From Oscillospiraceae bacterium (lineage in GTDB: Bacteria > Bacillota > Clostridia > Oscillospirales > CAG-272): 64,000 nucleotides of DNA. The stretch is taken from contig SVQY01000005.1 of the NCBI GenBank assembly GCA_015065135.1, positions 1 through 64,000 of the forward strand, written 5' to 3'. Below are positions 27,982-38,284 of the stretch, piece after piece. Below the pieces are notes generated by a model that did no database searches, was not told where the DNA came from, and saw only the letters and a program-made list of their open reading frames with translations. Both the position numbers and the translations under genes were made by a program. Numbering within the stretch: the first letter of the stretch is position 1; every line of letters begins with the position of its first letter.

Positions 27982-28674
27982 ATGTATCATATTTTGGTTG
28001 TAGACGATGAGGCCCGTATCCGTTCCATCGTTCGAAAATATGCGGAGTTCGAGGGGCACACCGTGACTGAGGCCGGTGACGGTATGGAGGCGGTCAGCCT
28101 TTGCCGCCGCGAGCAGTTCGATATTATTATTTTGGATATTATGATGCCGGAGCTGGATGGCTTTTCGGCTTGTCGCGAGATCCGTAAGACCTCGAATACG
28201 CCGATCATTATGCTGTCGGCGCGCGGCGAGGAATATGACAAGATCAACGGCTTTGAGCTTGGCATCGACGATTATGTGGTCAAGCCCTTTTCGCCCCGTG
28301 AGCTGATGCTGCGCGTGGAGGCTGTGATGAAGCGCATTCGCCGCTCCGCTGCCGAGGCGGAGGCAAAAAATCAAGTTGTTGAGCTGGATGACGGCGGCCT
28401 GCGCGTGGATCTGACTGCGCGTTTGGTATTCATCGACGGGCAACGTGTGGATATGTCACCCAAGGAGTATGATCTGTTCTTTTACCTGCTGCGCAACCGC
28501 AATGTGGCGCTGACACGCGAAAAGCTGATCAGCGAGGTGTGGGGCTACGATTTTTACGGTGATGCCCGTACACTGGATACACACATCAAGCTGCTGCGCA
28601 AAACGCTTGGCAGATACAGCGAATATATCGTGACCCTGCGCGGCGTCGGCTATCGCTTCGAGGAAAGAAAATGA
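27982..28674 (+). CDS. OmpR/PhoB-family response regulator
   Basis: ILVVDDEARIRSIVRKY, IILDIMMPELDGF, DDYVVKPFSPREL, winged helix SPKEYDLFFYLLRNRN...VWGYDFYGDARTLDTHIKLLRKTL. Confidence 0.95.
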   Translation: MYHILVVDDEARIRSIVRKYAEFEGHTVTEAGDGMEAVSLCRREQFDIIILDIMMPELDGFSACREIRKTSNTPIIMLSARGEEYDKINGFELGIDDYVVKPFSPRELMLRVEAVMKRIRRSAAEAEAKNQVVELDDGGLRVDLTARLVFIDGQRVDMSPKEYDLFFYLLRNRNVALTREKLISEVWGYDFYGDARTLDTHIKLLRKTLGRYSEYIVTLRGVGYRFEERK

Positions 28675-30158
28675 CGAAAAAGAAGCGGCGCAGCCGCATA
28701 GGCATCCGCTGGCAGCTCTTTGGTACGCTGGCGCTCCTCACCGTGGTCTTTATTATGGTGTTATGGGTGTTTCAGATCCGCTTGCTGAGCTATTTTTACG
28801 AAAAAGAAAAGTTCTCCGAGATGGAGGCCTTGGCCGCTGAGCTTGTTACCAATGCAGATGATGAGGATTTCTTGGAAAAGGTAGAGTCGCATGCCAGAGA
28901 GCAGGATACCTGCATCCGCCTTTATGCGGCTTACGATCTCGAAAAGGATATCGTCAAGGCGCATTCCGCTGCTGACTGCGTGATCCACTATATGACCGAA
29001 AGCCAGATCGCCGAGATCTATGAGCTTGCAGAGAAAAATGGTGGTACCTACGATCGCCGTTTGGAGATCAGAAACCCGATGCACGGGGAGGGGGACGAGG
29101 ATTTCCGCCTGCCGATGATCCATCCGCGCTCCGACTCGATCAATGCCATCCACGCCAGAATGCTGGAGATCGGCGGAGAGGACTATCTACTCATTTTGGA
29201 CGTTCCGTTGACGCCGGTGAGTGCCGTGACAAAAACGCTGGAGCTGCAGTTCCTCTGGATCGCCGCGGCGATGATGCTGACCGCTCTTCTGATCGCGCTG
29301 ATCGCATCGCATATCATCGCGAAGCCGCTTGCCGATATTACCGAAAAGGCAAGAAAGATGGCGGCAGGTAACTACGAACCGGATTTCAGCGTCAAAACGG
29401 GATATCGCGAGGTCAAGGAGCTGGCGGAGGTGCTGAACCACGCCGCAAGCGAGATCGGCGCGACCGATCGCTTGCAAAAGGAGCTGATCGCCAATATTTC
29501 TCACGATCTGCGTACGCCGTTGACGATGATCAAGGGCTATAGTGAGATGATGCGTGACATTCCGGGTGAGAATTCGCCGGAAAACGTGCAGGCGATCATT
29601 GACGAGACCACGCGGCTTTCCGAGCTTGTGAACGATCTGATGGATCTTTCCAAGCTGCAGGCGGGCACGCAGAAGATCGCCCCCGCTGTATTCGATCTGA
29701 CCGCCACGGTGCGCGATACGATGCATCGCTATGATACGCTGATCCGTCACGAGGGCTATCGTATCGAATTTCAGTCCGCAGGTGAGGCCTTCGTGTGCGC
29801 GGATCGCGTGCTGATCCTGCAGGTGATCTATAACCTGATCAACAATGCGGTCAACTATACCGGCGAGAGCAAGCGTGTGGTGGTGACCGAAACGGTAGAG
29901 AACGGTCGCGTGCGCCTCTCGGTGGCCGATGACGGAGAGGGCATTCCTCCCGAGCAGATCCACGAGATCTGGGATCGCTACTACCGCGTGGACAAGGTGC
30001 ATAAGCGCTCGGTGATGGGAACGGGTCTAGGCCTTTCCATCGTCAAGGGCGTTCTGGAGGCACATAACGCCACCTACGGTGTAGAGAGTGCGGTAGGTGT
30101 CGGCAGCGTGTTCTGGTTTGAGCTGGAGCTCTGCGAGCCGCCAACGGAACAGGAATAA
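28671..30158 (+). CDS. Membrane sensor histidine kinase (HAMP, HisKA, HATPase_c)
   Basis: ANISHDLRTPLTMIKGYSEMM, NNAVNYTG, DDGEGIPPEQIHEIWDRYYR, GTGLGLSIVK. Confidence 0.95.
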   Translation: MTKKKRRSRIGIRWQLFGTLALLTVVFIMVLWVFQIRLLSYFYEKEKFSEMEALAAELVTNADDEDFLEKVESHAREQDTCIRLYAAYDLEKDIVKAHSAADCVIHYMTESQIAEIYELAEKNGGTYDRRLEIRNPMHGEGDEDFRLPMIHPRSDSINAIHARMLEIGGEDYLLILDVPLTPVSAVTKTLELQFLWIAAAMMLTALLIALIASHIIAKPLADITEKARKMAAGNYEPDFSVKTGYREVKELAEVLNHAASEIGATDRLQKELIANISHDLRTPLTMIKGYSEMMRDIPGENSPENVQAIIDETTRLSELVNDLMDLSKLQAGTQKIAPAVFDLTATVRDTMHRYDTLIRHEGYRIEFQSAGEAFVCADRVLILQVIYNLINNAVNYTGESKRVVVTETVENGRVRLSVADDGEGIPPEQIHEIWDRYYRVDKVHKRSVMGTGLGLSIVKGVLEAHNATYGVESAVGVGSVFWFELELCEPPTEQE

Positions 30159-30196
30159 GGATGGGACCGCATTGCGGTCCCATCTTGTAATTTTTG
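30157..30196 (+). terminator. Rho-independent terminator
   Basis: GATGGGACCGCattGCGGTCCCATCTTGTAATTTTT. Confidence 0.75.
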
Positions 30197-30245
30197 CGAA
30201 AATGTGATACACTATGAAGGATCAAGAGCGAGAGGAGGGAACGCG

Positions 30246-31172
30246 ATGCTTTTTTTGATCGGTGAAGCGGAGCAGGGCTGGCTGGTGCGTGATTTCTTGC
30301 GCGCGCATGGCGTTTCCGCTGCGCTCAGCGCCCGTTTGAAGCGATTGGAGGATGGCATTTTGCTCAACGGCACGCGCGTGACTGTTCGCGCGATGCTGCA
30401 AGAAGGCGATCGTCTGGAGCTGGCTATTGAAGAAAAATCCTCGCCTTCTCACATCCTGCCGCGCGAGCTTCCTGTTTCGGTGCTGCTGGAGCGTGAGAGC
30501 TTTTTGGTGGCAAACAAGGCTGCCGATATGCCCACCCATCCCTCTCACGGGCATTTTGAGGATACCCTAGCCAATGCGTTGGCCTATCGCTATACCCAAA
30601 ACGGCGTGGTCTTTCGTCCGCGCTTTATCAACCGTCTGGATCGCAATACCACCGGCTGCGTGCTGGTGGCGCGCCACGCCCTGGCAGCGGCGCGGCTATC
30701 CGCTCTGATGGCCAAGGGAGAGATCCGCAAGACCTATTTGGCCTTGGTGGAAGGGGAGCTGCGTGAGCCGAAAAGGATCGAGACCGGCATCCGTCGCCGC
30801 GAAAAGAGTATTATCTTCCGCGAGGTCTGCCCCATAGAGGAGGGGGATCCCGCGCGTACACTCGCTGAGCCTATCTGCGGTGACGGCCGTATCACGCTGG
30901 TGCGTCTGACGCCCTATACGGGGCGCACGCATCAGCTGCGTGTGCATATGGCCTCCATCGGTCACCCTCTGCTGGGAGACGATCTTTACGGCGGCGATAT
31001 GACGCGTATGCGGCGCCATGCGCTGCACGCGGCTATGCTACGCTTTCCGGATCCCGAGAGCGGTACCGATATCACGGTACGCGCACCGTTGCCTGCGGAT
31101 ATGGCGCAGATACTTGGCGAAATGGGAGAGGAGGTGCTGACTCTTGCTCAAAAAGAATGTGAAGGCGTGTGA
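30246..31172 (+). CDS. RluA-family pseudouridine synthase
   Basis: S4-like N-terminus (FLRAHGVSAALSARLKRLEDGILLNGTRV) and FINRLDRNTTGCVLVAR, GRTHQLRVHMASIGHPLLGDDLYGG. Confidence 0.95.
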   Translation: MLFLIGEAEQGWLVRDFLRAHGVSAALSARLKRLEDGILLNGTRVTVRAMLQEGDRLELAIEEKSSPSHILPRELPVSVLLERESFLVANKAADMPTHPSHGHFEDTLANALAYRYTQNGVVFRPRFINRLDRNTTGCVLVARHALAAARLSALMAKGEIRKTYLALVEGELREPKRIETGIRRREKSIIFREVCPIEEGDPARTLAEPICGDGRITLVRLTPYTGRTHQLRVHMASIGHPLLGDDLYGGDMTRMRRHALHAAMLRFPDPESGTDITVRAPLPADMAQILGEMGEEVLTLAQKECEGV

Positions 31173-32286
31173 GGAGAGTTCTCCCCCCGCGCACTCCCGA
31201 TATGAGAAGCTTCCGCTGTATTTTTATATCCTGCTTGGCATCGCGGCGTTTTCGCTGATCGTCTATCTGATCGCGGTGATCAGTCCTGCCTTTGCCAACT
31301 GGCTGAACGGTGGCATCGGCGCCGTAGTGCGCGCGGTGCTGGCACATCTTACCTCCTGGATCCCGTTTTCTCTTGCAGAGATCCTGCTTTATCTCCTGCC
31401 CGTTGGACTTACGGCGTTGGTGATATATGCCTATCGCTGCCGTTGTGAGACCTGGCGCAGCGTATTCGTTTTTCTTGGCTCTGTGATCTCGGTGTTCAGT
31501 TTGTTTTTCTCTGTTTTCGTCTTTGGCTTCGGTGCAGGCTATCATACCGATCCGCTGGATCGGCGTCTGGGGCTAGCCGAGGAGGTAGTCACCGAGGAGG
31601 AGCTGTATCGGACAGCTGTGTGGCTGGCAGAGGAGGTTAATCTGGCCGCGGCTGATGTGACCTTTGCCGAAAACGGCTTTTCGGTCATGCCCTATGACCA
31701 AAAAGAGCTGAGCCGTCGTCTGGTCGAGGCCTATGACCCGGTCTGCGACCGATATGCCTTCGTGCAGCGGCTGAACAGCCGTGTGAAGCCGGTCATAGCC
31801 AGTCATCTGATGTCCTATACGCATATCACCGGCGTTTACACCTATTTTACGGGTGAAGCCAATCTGAACATGGCCTTTCCGGATTACACCTTGCCCTATA
31901 CCGCCGCCCACGAGCTGGCACACCAACGGGGCATTGCCAGAGAAAATGAGGCGAATTTTGTGGCCTTTCTGGTCACGGTGGCATCCGATGATCCCTATAT
32001 CCGTTATAGTGGCTATTTGAACCTTTTTGAGTATGTTTCCTCGGCGCTCTATTACGAGAACGCGGAGCAATACAAGGAGGTGCTTGGGCTGCTGGATGCA
32101 CATGTGATCGGCGAGCTGCGCGCTTTTTCCGCCTTTTTTGATACCTATCGCGATTCGCTGGCAGCAGATATCTCCGGTGTGGTCAACGATACGCATCTGA
32201 AGCTGAACGGCAGCGCCGAGGGCGTGGATTCCTACGGCCTTGTGGTGGATCTTGCTGTGGCGTATCACAAAGCCTTGCCGCGATAA
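31144..32286 (+). CDS. DUF3810-family membrane protein with HExxH metallopeptidase-like motif
   Basis: N-terminal TM helices and AAHELAHQRGIARENEANFVAFLV. Confidence 0.82.
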   Translation: MLKKNVKACEESSPPAHSRYEKLPLYFYILLGIAAFSLIVYLIAVISPAFANWLNGGIGAVVRAVLAHLTSWIPFSLAEILLYLLPVGLTALVIYAYRCRCETWRSVFVFLGSVISVFSLFFSVFVFGFGAGYHTDPLDRRLGLAEEVVTEEELYRTAVWLAEEVNLAAADVTFAENGFSVMPYDQKELSRRLVEAYDPVCDRYAFVQRLNSRVKPVIASHLMSYTHITGVYTYFTGEANLNMAFPDYTLPYTAAHELAHQRGIARENEANFVAFLVTVASDDPYIRYSGYLNLFEYVSSALYYENAEQYKEVLGLLDAHVIGELRAFSAFFDTYRDSLAADISGVVNDTHLKLNGSAEGVDSYGLVVDLAVAYHKALPR

Positions 32287-32290
32287 TATG

Positions 32291-32322
32291 AGGCCCGCTC
32301 CCAACCGGGAGCGGGCCTTTCA
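32291..32322 (+). terminator. Rho-independent terminator
   Basis: GGCCCGCTCCCaaccGGGAGCGGGCCTTT. Confidence 0.75.
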
Positions 32323-32378
32323 CGTGCCCTGCCGCGGATGCATATACTGTCGACGAAATTCTTTTTTCGGGGGAAGCT

Positions 32379-33635
32379 ATGCATAAGATCGTGGTGCGGG
32401 GAGGTAGACGGCTTGTGGGAGAGGTCCGCGTCGGCGGCAGCAAGAACGCGGCGTTACCCATCCTGTTTGGTGGCATCGTTACGGGTGACGTCTGCGTGTT
32501 CACAGAGCTGCCGCGGGTCAGCGATGTGCTGCGCGCGTTGGAGATCCTGAGATGCCTTGGGGCGCGGATCTGCTTTTTGTCGGGGGGCGCAGTACGTGTG
32601 GATTACAGTACGGTGCGCAGCGCCTGCCCGCCGGCCTACCTATGCAGCGGTATCCGCGGCTCGACCTATCTGTTGGGTGCAATGCTGACACGGTTTGGCA
32701 GGGCGGTACTCCCGGGGGCAGGGGGCTGCGATCTGGGCGAGCGGCCTATCGACCAGCATCTGCTCGGATTTGCCGGGCTTGGCGCAACGGCACGTACCGT
32801 TGGTGAGAGCGTGACGGTGGAGGCATCTTTGCCTCTTGTGGGCTGCGAAATCGCATTGGCGATGCCGTCGGTCGGTGCCACGGCCAATCTGATGATCGCC
32901 GCCGCTGCGGCTCACGGAAAAACAGTGATCCGAAATGCCGCCGCCGAGCCACACGTGGCGGCTCTTGCGGATTTTTTGTGCGCAGCAGGCGCACAGATCG
33001 AGGGGGTCGGTACCTCTTGTATCACGGTTACGGGCGTGCCCGCTCTGCACGGTGTGCACCATCGCATCATACCGGATATGATCGAGGCGGGCACTTATCT
33101 TTGCCTTGGCGCTGCCTGCGGCGGTCCCGTTCGCGTTTGCGCTGTTTGTCCGGAACATCTCGCTGCACTTTGCGATCTGCTTTTGCAGATGGGCGTTCGC
33201 ATCGAGCAAGGGAAAGACTATGTTACGGCATCGGCCCCCGATGGGTATTGCTGCGCGAACGCGACCACCGGTCCCTATCCGGCCTTTCCCACCGATCTGC
33301 ATCCGCAGCTGACGGCACTCTTTGCAGTTGCCGACCGTAACGGTGAGGGCAGCGTGACCGAAACGGTGTTCAGCTCACGCTTCCGATACGCAGAGGAGCT
33401 GCGCCGTATGGGGGCGGATGTGAGCGTGAAGGGAAACACCGTCAAGGTCACACCCAAAAAGCTGCGCGCCGCGACCCTGCGCGCCCCGGATCTGCGCGGT
33501 GGCGCCGCGCTGCTGATCGCCGCGCTTGCCACAAACGGAAAAAGCGAGATCACCAACGCCGCACAGATCGCCAGAGGGTATGAGCATTTGGAGCAGAAGC
33601 TGCGTGGCATCGGCGCAGATGTTTGTATCTATTGA
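32379..33635 (+). CDS. murA: UDP-N-acetylglucosamine 1-carboxyvinyltransferase (somewhat divergent)
   Basis: GGSKNAALPILFG, PGAGGCDLGERPIDQHLLGFAGLGA (active-site Cys region), PTDLHPQLTALFAVA, FSSRFRYAEELRRMGA. Confidence 0.9.
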   Translation: MHKIVVRGGRRLVGEVRVGGSKNAALPILFGGIVTGDVCVFTELPRVSDVLRALEILRCLGARICFLSGGAVRVDYSTVRSACPPAYLCSGIRGSTYLLGAMLTRFGRAVLPGAGGCDLGERPIDQHLLGFAGLGATARTVGESVTVEASLPLVGCEIALAMPSVGATANLMIAAAAAHGKTVIRNAAAEPHVAALADFLCAAGAQIEGVGTSCITVTGVPALHGVHHRIIPDMIEAGTYLCLGAACGGPVRVCAVCPEHLAALCDLLLQMGVRIEQGKDYVTASAPDGYCCANATTGPYPAFPTDLHPQLTALFAVADRNGEGSVTETVFSSRFRYAEELRRMGADVSVKGNTVKVTPKKLRAATLRAPDLRGGAALLIAALATNGKSEITNAAQIARGYEHLEQKLRGIGADVCIY

Positions 33636-33640
33636 GTGAA

Positions 33641-33673
33641 AAAAAGCGACAAGCATAGCTTGCCGCTTTTTGT
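33641..33673. terminator. Terminator between convergent genes
   Basis: AAAAAGCGaCAAGCataGCTTGcCGCTTTTT. Confidence 0.7.
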
Positions 33674-35311
33674 TTATTTTTCAACTGCCAGATGATTGAT
33701 CTCCTCGCGCAGAGCAAGCAGCCGCTGCGGATCGGTGGAGTAATGGCGGAAATCGGTAGCCCCGGCACGGTCAATGGCTGCGATCACTGCCTCTCGCCCC
33801 GAGACCTGCTCGGCCAGAGCCATAGCACGCATATCGTAGAGTGCCTGCTCAAACAGCGCGGAGCGCAGCGAGCAGAGCGCGGTGCCGTCAACGGCAGGGT
33901 AGACCGCAAAGGGGTCGCCCGCGGGGCCGAAATAATCGCCATCGGTCACGGTATACGGGTCGATCAGATGACGGGAATGCTGGCTATAATAGTAGTTGTA
34001 ACCCCATTGCAAAAAGCCCGTGACTCCCGCCTTGAACATCTGCGCACCGATCACGCGGGTGCGGGTGGCGGACATGGCGATAAAGCGGTTGGAGCAGACC
34101 GAGCCGGGGCTGCAGCAATAGTAGACCCACAGATCCGGCACGTTATGTGCCACAAACTCATCAGCGTGGCTGACCACGGGAATGGGCTCGGTCACAATGC
34201 CTTTTTCGTAAAACTCGTAGTGGGAAAGGGCATCCCGCACAGGGTGATCCGAGATCAGATGCCACACGGTGTTCCGCGCGGCGGTATAGCTTTCCAGATG
34301 CTTGGTGTTCGGCTCATCGGAAATGTGGAAGAAATAACGGTCCTTATAGCCGAATGCATCCAGTTTTTCTTTGACGGCAGGAATGAATTCGTTCAAAAAT
34401 CCGATATACTCATCCGATGTGGCTGTCGTCTCCCAGCCAAAGATCCGTTTGTACTCGCCGTCTACCGTCGCCATGATCTTGGGGGCGTGCTCAGCACCCC
34501 ATTGGGTAAAGAGATGGGCAATCTCCAGCTTGGGCACACCAAGACGCAGGCACATATCACAGAATCGCTTCAGCTTGTCAAAGCCAAAGGCGTATCTGCC
34601 CTTTGTTACGGTAATGTCCACCAGCTGCACCGTGGGGCGCTCACCGCCCACAGCGGTATCCAGCGGTGGGGTGAATACAGGGGTCAGCAGTGCGGTCACA
34701 CCGGTCTTGAGAGCGGTCCTCACAAAGCTTTCCACGATCTCCCAATGCCGCTCGGAGAAGATCTCCACGCCGTAATAGGTGGCAAGGCAATCGTAATGGA
34801 ACCACTCGGCATAATCGGTGGTCTGGGCAGGGAGCTTGGCGGGCAGGATCTCCAGCTCCAGGGTGTCGCTGATCGGCTCATTGCCATTTAGCGGCACCAG
34901 CTTGACGGTGATGGGATATACACCGGGGGCGGTATCCTCGGGCACATTCAATTCAAAATACAATTGATTGCAGTAGCCGGGCATGGTGTGTACCATATCA
35001 CAGGGACGGAGCAGATCGGGATAAAGGCCGGGCTCGTGGCCGATGTAATCCTCATCGCCGCTGCCGGGGTAGTGCGGCATCCGTACCGGCACGTGCTCCA
35101 CGCGGCAGACGGTGATCGACTCGGAGAGAGCAGACTCGATCTCCACACGGGAGCAGACGCTTTTGCCCGTTTCGGTGGCGGGAGCGCCGTACACGGCAGA
35201 AAAATAGAAGCGATCGCCAAGCAGAGCGCTGGCGCTGCGATAGGCGGCGAAATACTGGACCTCGTCGGTCGGCTTTGCCTTTACAAGGGGGGAAACGATC
35301 TTCAGAATCAT
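33674..35311 (-). CDS. DUF4091-domain, glycoside-hydrolase-like protein
   Basis: 545 aa; LNVPEDTAPGVYPITVKL, YFFHISDEPNTKHLESY, NRFIAMSATRTRVIGAQMFKAGVTGFLQWGYNYYYSQHS match the DUF4091 pattern. Confidence 0.8.
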   Translation of the reverse strand: MILKIVSPLVKAKPTDEVQYFAAYRSASALLGDRFYFSAVYGAPATETGKSVCSRVEIESALSESITVCRVEHVPVRMPHYPGSGDEDYIGHEPGLYPDLLRPCDMVHTMPGYCNQLYFELNVPEDTAPGVYPITVKLVPLNGNEPISDTLELEILPAKLPAQTTDYAEWFHYDCLATYYGVEIFSERHWEIVESFVRTALKTGVTALLTPVFTPPLDTAVGGERPTVQLVDITVTKGRYAFGFDKLKRFCDMCLRLGVPKLEIAHLFTQWGAEHAPKIMATVDGEYKRIFGWETTATSDEYIGFLNEFIPAVKEKLDAFGYKDRYFFHISDEPNTKHLESYTAARNTVWHLISDHPVRDALSHYEFYEKGIVTEPIPVVSHADEFVAHNVPDLWVYYCCSPGSVCSNRFIAMSATRTRVIGAQMFKAGVTGFLQWGYNYYYSQHSRHLIDPYTVTDGDYFGPAGDPFAVYPAVDGTALCSLRSALFEQALYDMRAMALAEQVSGREAVIAAIDRAGATDFRHYSTDPQRLLALREEINHLAVEK

Positions 35312-35497
35312 GGAAGCTCCTCCTTTTCGGTATTATCTTCATTATAACGCAGCCGCCGTCCCTTGTAAATCTTTTTTTGGATAAATTTTTTCAAAAAACG
35401 GACAAATGGCTCCATCAGGCGGCAGAGAATTCTTTTCTCTTGCTTTCTTTGCGCGAGTGTGATATAATAAATAAAACTCCTCGGAGGATTTTTATTT

Positions 35498-37330
35498 ATG
35501 AAGCAAAGACTGGCAGATTACGTTGCCGATTTTCTGGCTCAAAAGGGCGTGACCGACGTTTTTTCGGTGGTCGGTGGCGGTGCGATGCACCTTAACGATG
35601 CCTTAGGGCATCATGATCGCCTGCACGTGACCTATAATCACCACGAGCAGGCCTGTGCCATTGCCGCAGAGGCCTACGCGCGCCTTGAAAACAAGATCGC
35701 GGCTGTATGCGTGACCACCGGTCCCGGCGGCACGAATGCGCTCACCGGCGTGCTGGGTGGATGGCTGGATTCCATCCCGATGTTCGTCATCAGCGGTCAG
35801 GTGCGTTATGATACCACCGCCCGCTATGCGCTACAGTTTACCGAAACGCCTCTGCGCGCTATGGGTGATCAGGAGTACGATATCGTCAAGTCGGTCACAC
35901 CGATGACCAAATATGCTGTGATGATCGAGGATCCGAGGCAGATCCGTTATGCTTTGGAAAAGGGGTGGCATTTGGCCACCACCGGCCGCCCCGGCCCCGT
36001 CTGGATCGACATTCCCGTTAACTTCCAGGGTGGCTTTATCGAGACCGATGAGCTGCAGGGCTACGATCCTGCCACGGATGATGCGCTGCTGCCGCCTGCG
36101 GTTTCAAGCGAGGTGATCGCCACGGTGCTGGAAAAGATCAAAAGCGCCAAGCGTCCCGTATTCCATGCCGGATACGGCATCCGCCTGTCGGGCGGTTATG
36201 AGGCATTCCGTTCGGTGATGGAAAAGCTGAACATCCCGGTGGTAACCTATTGGAACGCTGTTGACCTCATTGAGGACGAGCATCCTCTTTATTGCGGCAG
36301 AGCCGGCAATATGGGCGACCGCCCCGGCAACTGGGCGATCCAGAACGCCGATCTTATTCTGGCCGTGGGTACCCGTATCTCGATCCGTCAGGTGGGCTAT
36401 AACTGGAAGACCTGGGCGCGCGCTGCTGAGGTCATCATGGTGGATGTGGACAAGGCAGAGCTGAAAAAGCCCACCCTGCATGTGGAGATGCCCGTGTGGG
36501 CGGATGCCAAGGATTTTCTCGCCAAGCTGGATGCCGCCGTTACCGATAAGGTATTTGCGGGCGGTCTTTGGAACGAGACCTGTCAGCGCTGGAAACGGGA
36601 ATACCCCGCCGTGCTGCCCCGTCAGTGGGAGGAGAACGGTTCTACCGCCAATGTCTACGCCTTTGTGCGCTATCTCAGCAGCCGCCTGCCCGAAAAAAGC
36701 CTGACCGCCGTGTCCAACGGCGCTTGCTGCGTGGTGGGCAATCAGGCATATGTGATCAAAAAGGGAAGCAGAATGGCCAATAACAGTGCCGTTGCCAGTA
36801 TGGGCTACGGTTTGCCTGCCGCCATCGGTACTTGCATTGGCGGCGGTAAAAAAGAGACGGTATGCTTAGAGGGCGACGGCTCGATCATGATGAATCTGCA
36901 GGAGCTGCAGACCATTCTTACCAACAAGCTGCCCATCAAGATCTTTTTGATCAATAATAATGGCTATCACTCGATCCGTCTCACCCAGACGAACCTGTTT
37001 GCCAATCATTGCAGGGTGGGCATCGGCGAGGAGTCGGGCGACCTTTCCTTCCCACGCTTTGAGCTGTTGGCCAAGGCCTTCGGTTATCCCTATCTCAGCG
37101 CCCACAGTAATGCGGAAATGAAGGAAGCGGTGGATGCGGCGCTTGCTGCCGACGGTCCCGTATTCTGCGAGATCTTTACCGATGCCGCCCAGGTCTGGGA
37201 GCCCAAGAGCAGCACCAAGCGCTTGCCCGACGGTACGCTGGTATCGCCGCCGCTGGAGGATCTGGCGCCCTTCCTGCCCCGCGAGGAGCTGGCGGCGCAG
37301 ATGTTTATTCCGATGATGCCGGAGGAATGA
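35498..37330 (+). CDS. Thiamine-pyrophosphate-dependent enzyme, acetolactate synthase-like
   Basis: HHEQACAIAAEAYARLEN, TTGPGGTNALTGVLGGWLDSIPMFVISGQV, GDGSIMMNLQELQTILTNKLPIKIFLINNNGYHSIRLTQ (TPP motif). Confidence 0.88.
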   Translation: MKQRLADYVADFLAQKGVTDVFSVVGGGAMHLNDALGHHDRLHVTYNHHEQACAIAAEAYARLENKIAAVCVTTGPGGTNALTGVLGGWLDSIPMFVISGQVRYDTTARYALQFTETPLRAMGDQEYDIVKSVTPMTKYAVMIEDPRQIRYALEKGWHLATTGRPGPVWIDIPVNFQGGFIETDELQGYDPATDDALLPPAVSSEVIATVLEKIKSAKRPVFHAGYGIRLSGGYEAFRSVMEKLNIPVVTYWNAVDLIEDEHPLYCGRAGNMGDRPGNWAIQNADLILAVGTRISIRQVGYNWKTWARAAEVIMVDVDKAELKKPTLHVEMPVWADAKDFLAKLDAAVTDKVFAGGLWNETCQRWKREYPAVLPRQWEENGSTANVYAFVRYLSSRLPEKSLTAVSNGACCVVGNQAYVIKKGSRMANNSAVASMGYGLPAAIGTCIGGGKKETVCLEGDGSIMMNLQELQTILTNKLPIKIFLINNNGYHSIRLTQTNLFANHCRVGIGEESGDLSFPRFELLAKAFGYPYLSAHSNAEMKEAVDAALAADGPVFCEIFTDAAQVWEPKSSTKRLPDGTLVSPPLEDLAPFLPREELAAQMFIPMMPEE

Positions 37331-37332
37331 CG

Positions 37333-38265
37333 ATGAAGGAAAGAAGGATAAGATCTGCCGTAGTGACCGGCCCCACGGGTGCCGTCGGAACGGCGCTTTG
37401 CCGTGCGTTGGCAGAGCAGGGTATACAGGTGTATGCTGTTTGCCGTCCGGACTCGCCCCGTGCCGTCGCTATTCCGCAGCATCCCTTGATCAGCACCGTT
37501 TTCTGCGATGCTGCGGCGTTGTCGCAGCTGCCGCAGCAGATCGGTGGGCAGGTGGACGCGTTCTATCATCTTGCATGGGTCAAGACCACGGGGGCAGGGC
37601 GCAACGATATGCAGGCACAAACCGATAATATCCGCTATACGCTGGATGCGGTGGATGCCGCCGCAGCACTTGGCTGCAGCGTTTTTCTCGGTGCAGGCAG
37701 TCAGGCAGAATACGGCAGGGTAGAGGGTAAGCTTTCCGCTGACACCCCTTGCTTCCCGGAAAACGGCTACGGCATGGCCAAGCTTTGCGCCGGTCAGATG
37801 AGCCGTGTGGCCTGCGAGGCCCGTGGCATCGGGCATATCTGGGTGCGCATACTCAGCGTATACGGTCCCGGTGACGGCGCAGGCAGTATGATCTCCGGTG
37901 TGATCGCCAAGCTGTTGGCAGGAGAAAGACCGGCGCTGACCGCAGGCGTGCAAAAATGGGATTATCTGTATGCCGACGATGCGGCCAAGGCCTTGCTTTT
38001 GCTGGCTTTGCGCGGCGTGCACGGCAGAGTCTATCCGTTGGGCAGCGGTCGCGCCGTCCCGTTGCGGAGCTATATCGAGACCCTGCGCGATCAGATCGAT
38101 CCCGCGCTGCCGCTCGGATTTGGCGAGATCCCGTACAGTCCCCTGCAGGTGATGCATCTGGAGGCGGATATCACCGCGCTGGAGGCGGATACCGGCTATC
38201 GCCCCGATACCGATTTTACGGTGGGCATTCGCCGGACCATTGAAGACATAAAAAACAAAATTTAA
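37333..38265 (+). CDS. NAD-dependent epimerase/dehydratase (extended SDR)
   Basis: VVTGPTGAVGTALCRAL, FLGAGSQAEYGR, YGMAKLCAG, VRILSVYGPGDGAGSMI, DYLYADDAAKALLLLA. Confidence 0.88.
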   Translation: MKERRIRSAVVTGPTGAVGTALCRALAEQGIQVYAVCRPDSPRAVAIPQHPLISTVFCDAAALSQLPQQIGGQVDAFYHLAWVKTTGAGRNDMQAQTDNIRYTLDAVDAAAALGCSVFLGAGSQAEYGRVEGKLSADTPCFPENGYGMAKLCAGQMSRVACEARGIGHIWVRILSVYGPGDGAGSMISGVIAKLLAGERPALTAGVQKWDYLYADDAAKALLLLALRGVHGRVYPLGSGRAVPLRSYIETLRDQIDPALPLGFGEIPYSPLQVMHLEADITALEADTGYRPDTDFTVGIRRTIEDIKNKI

Positions 38266-38284
38266 GCATAAAGGAGAAAAAACT

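Noticed and set aside
33692-34891. 399-aa plus-strand ORF opposite the DUF4091 gene
   Set aside because: Antisense shadow of a confident CDS.
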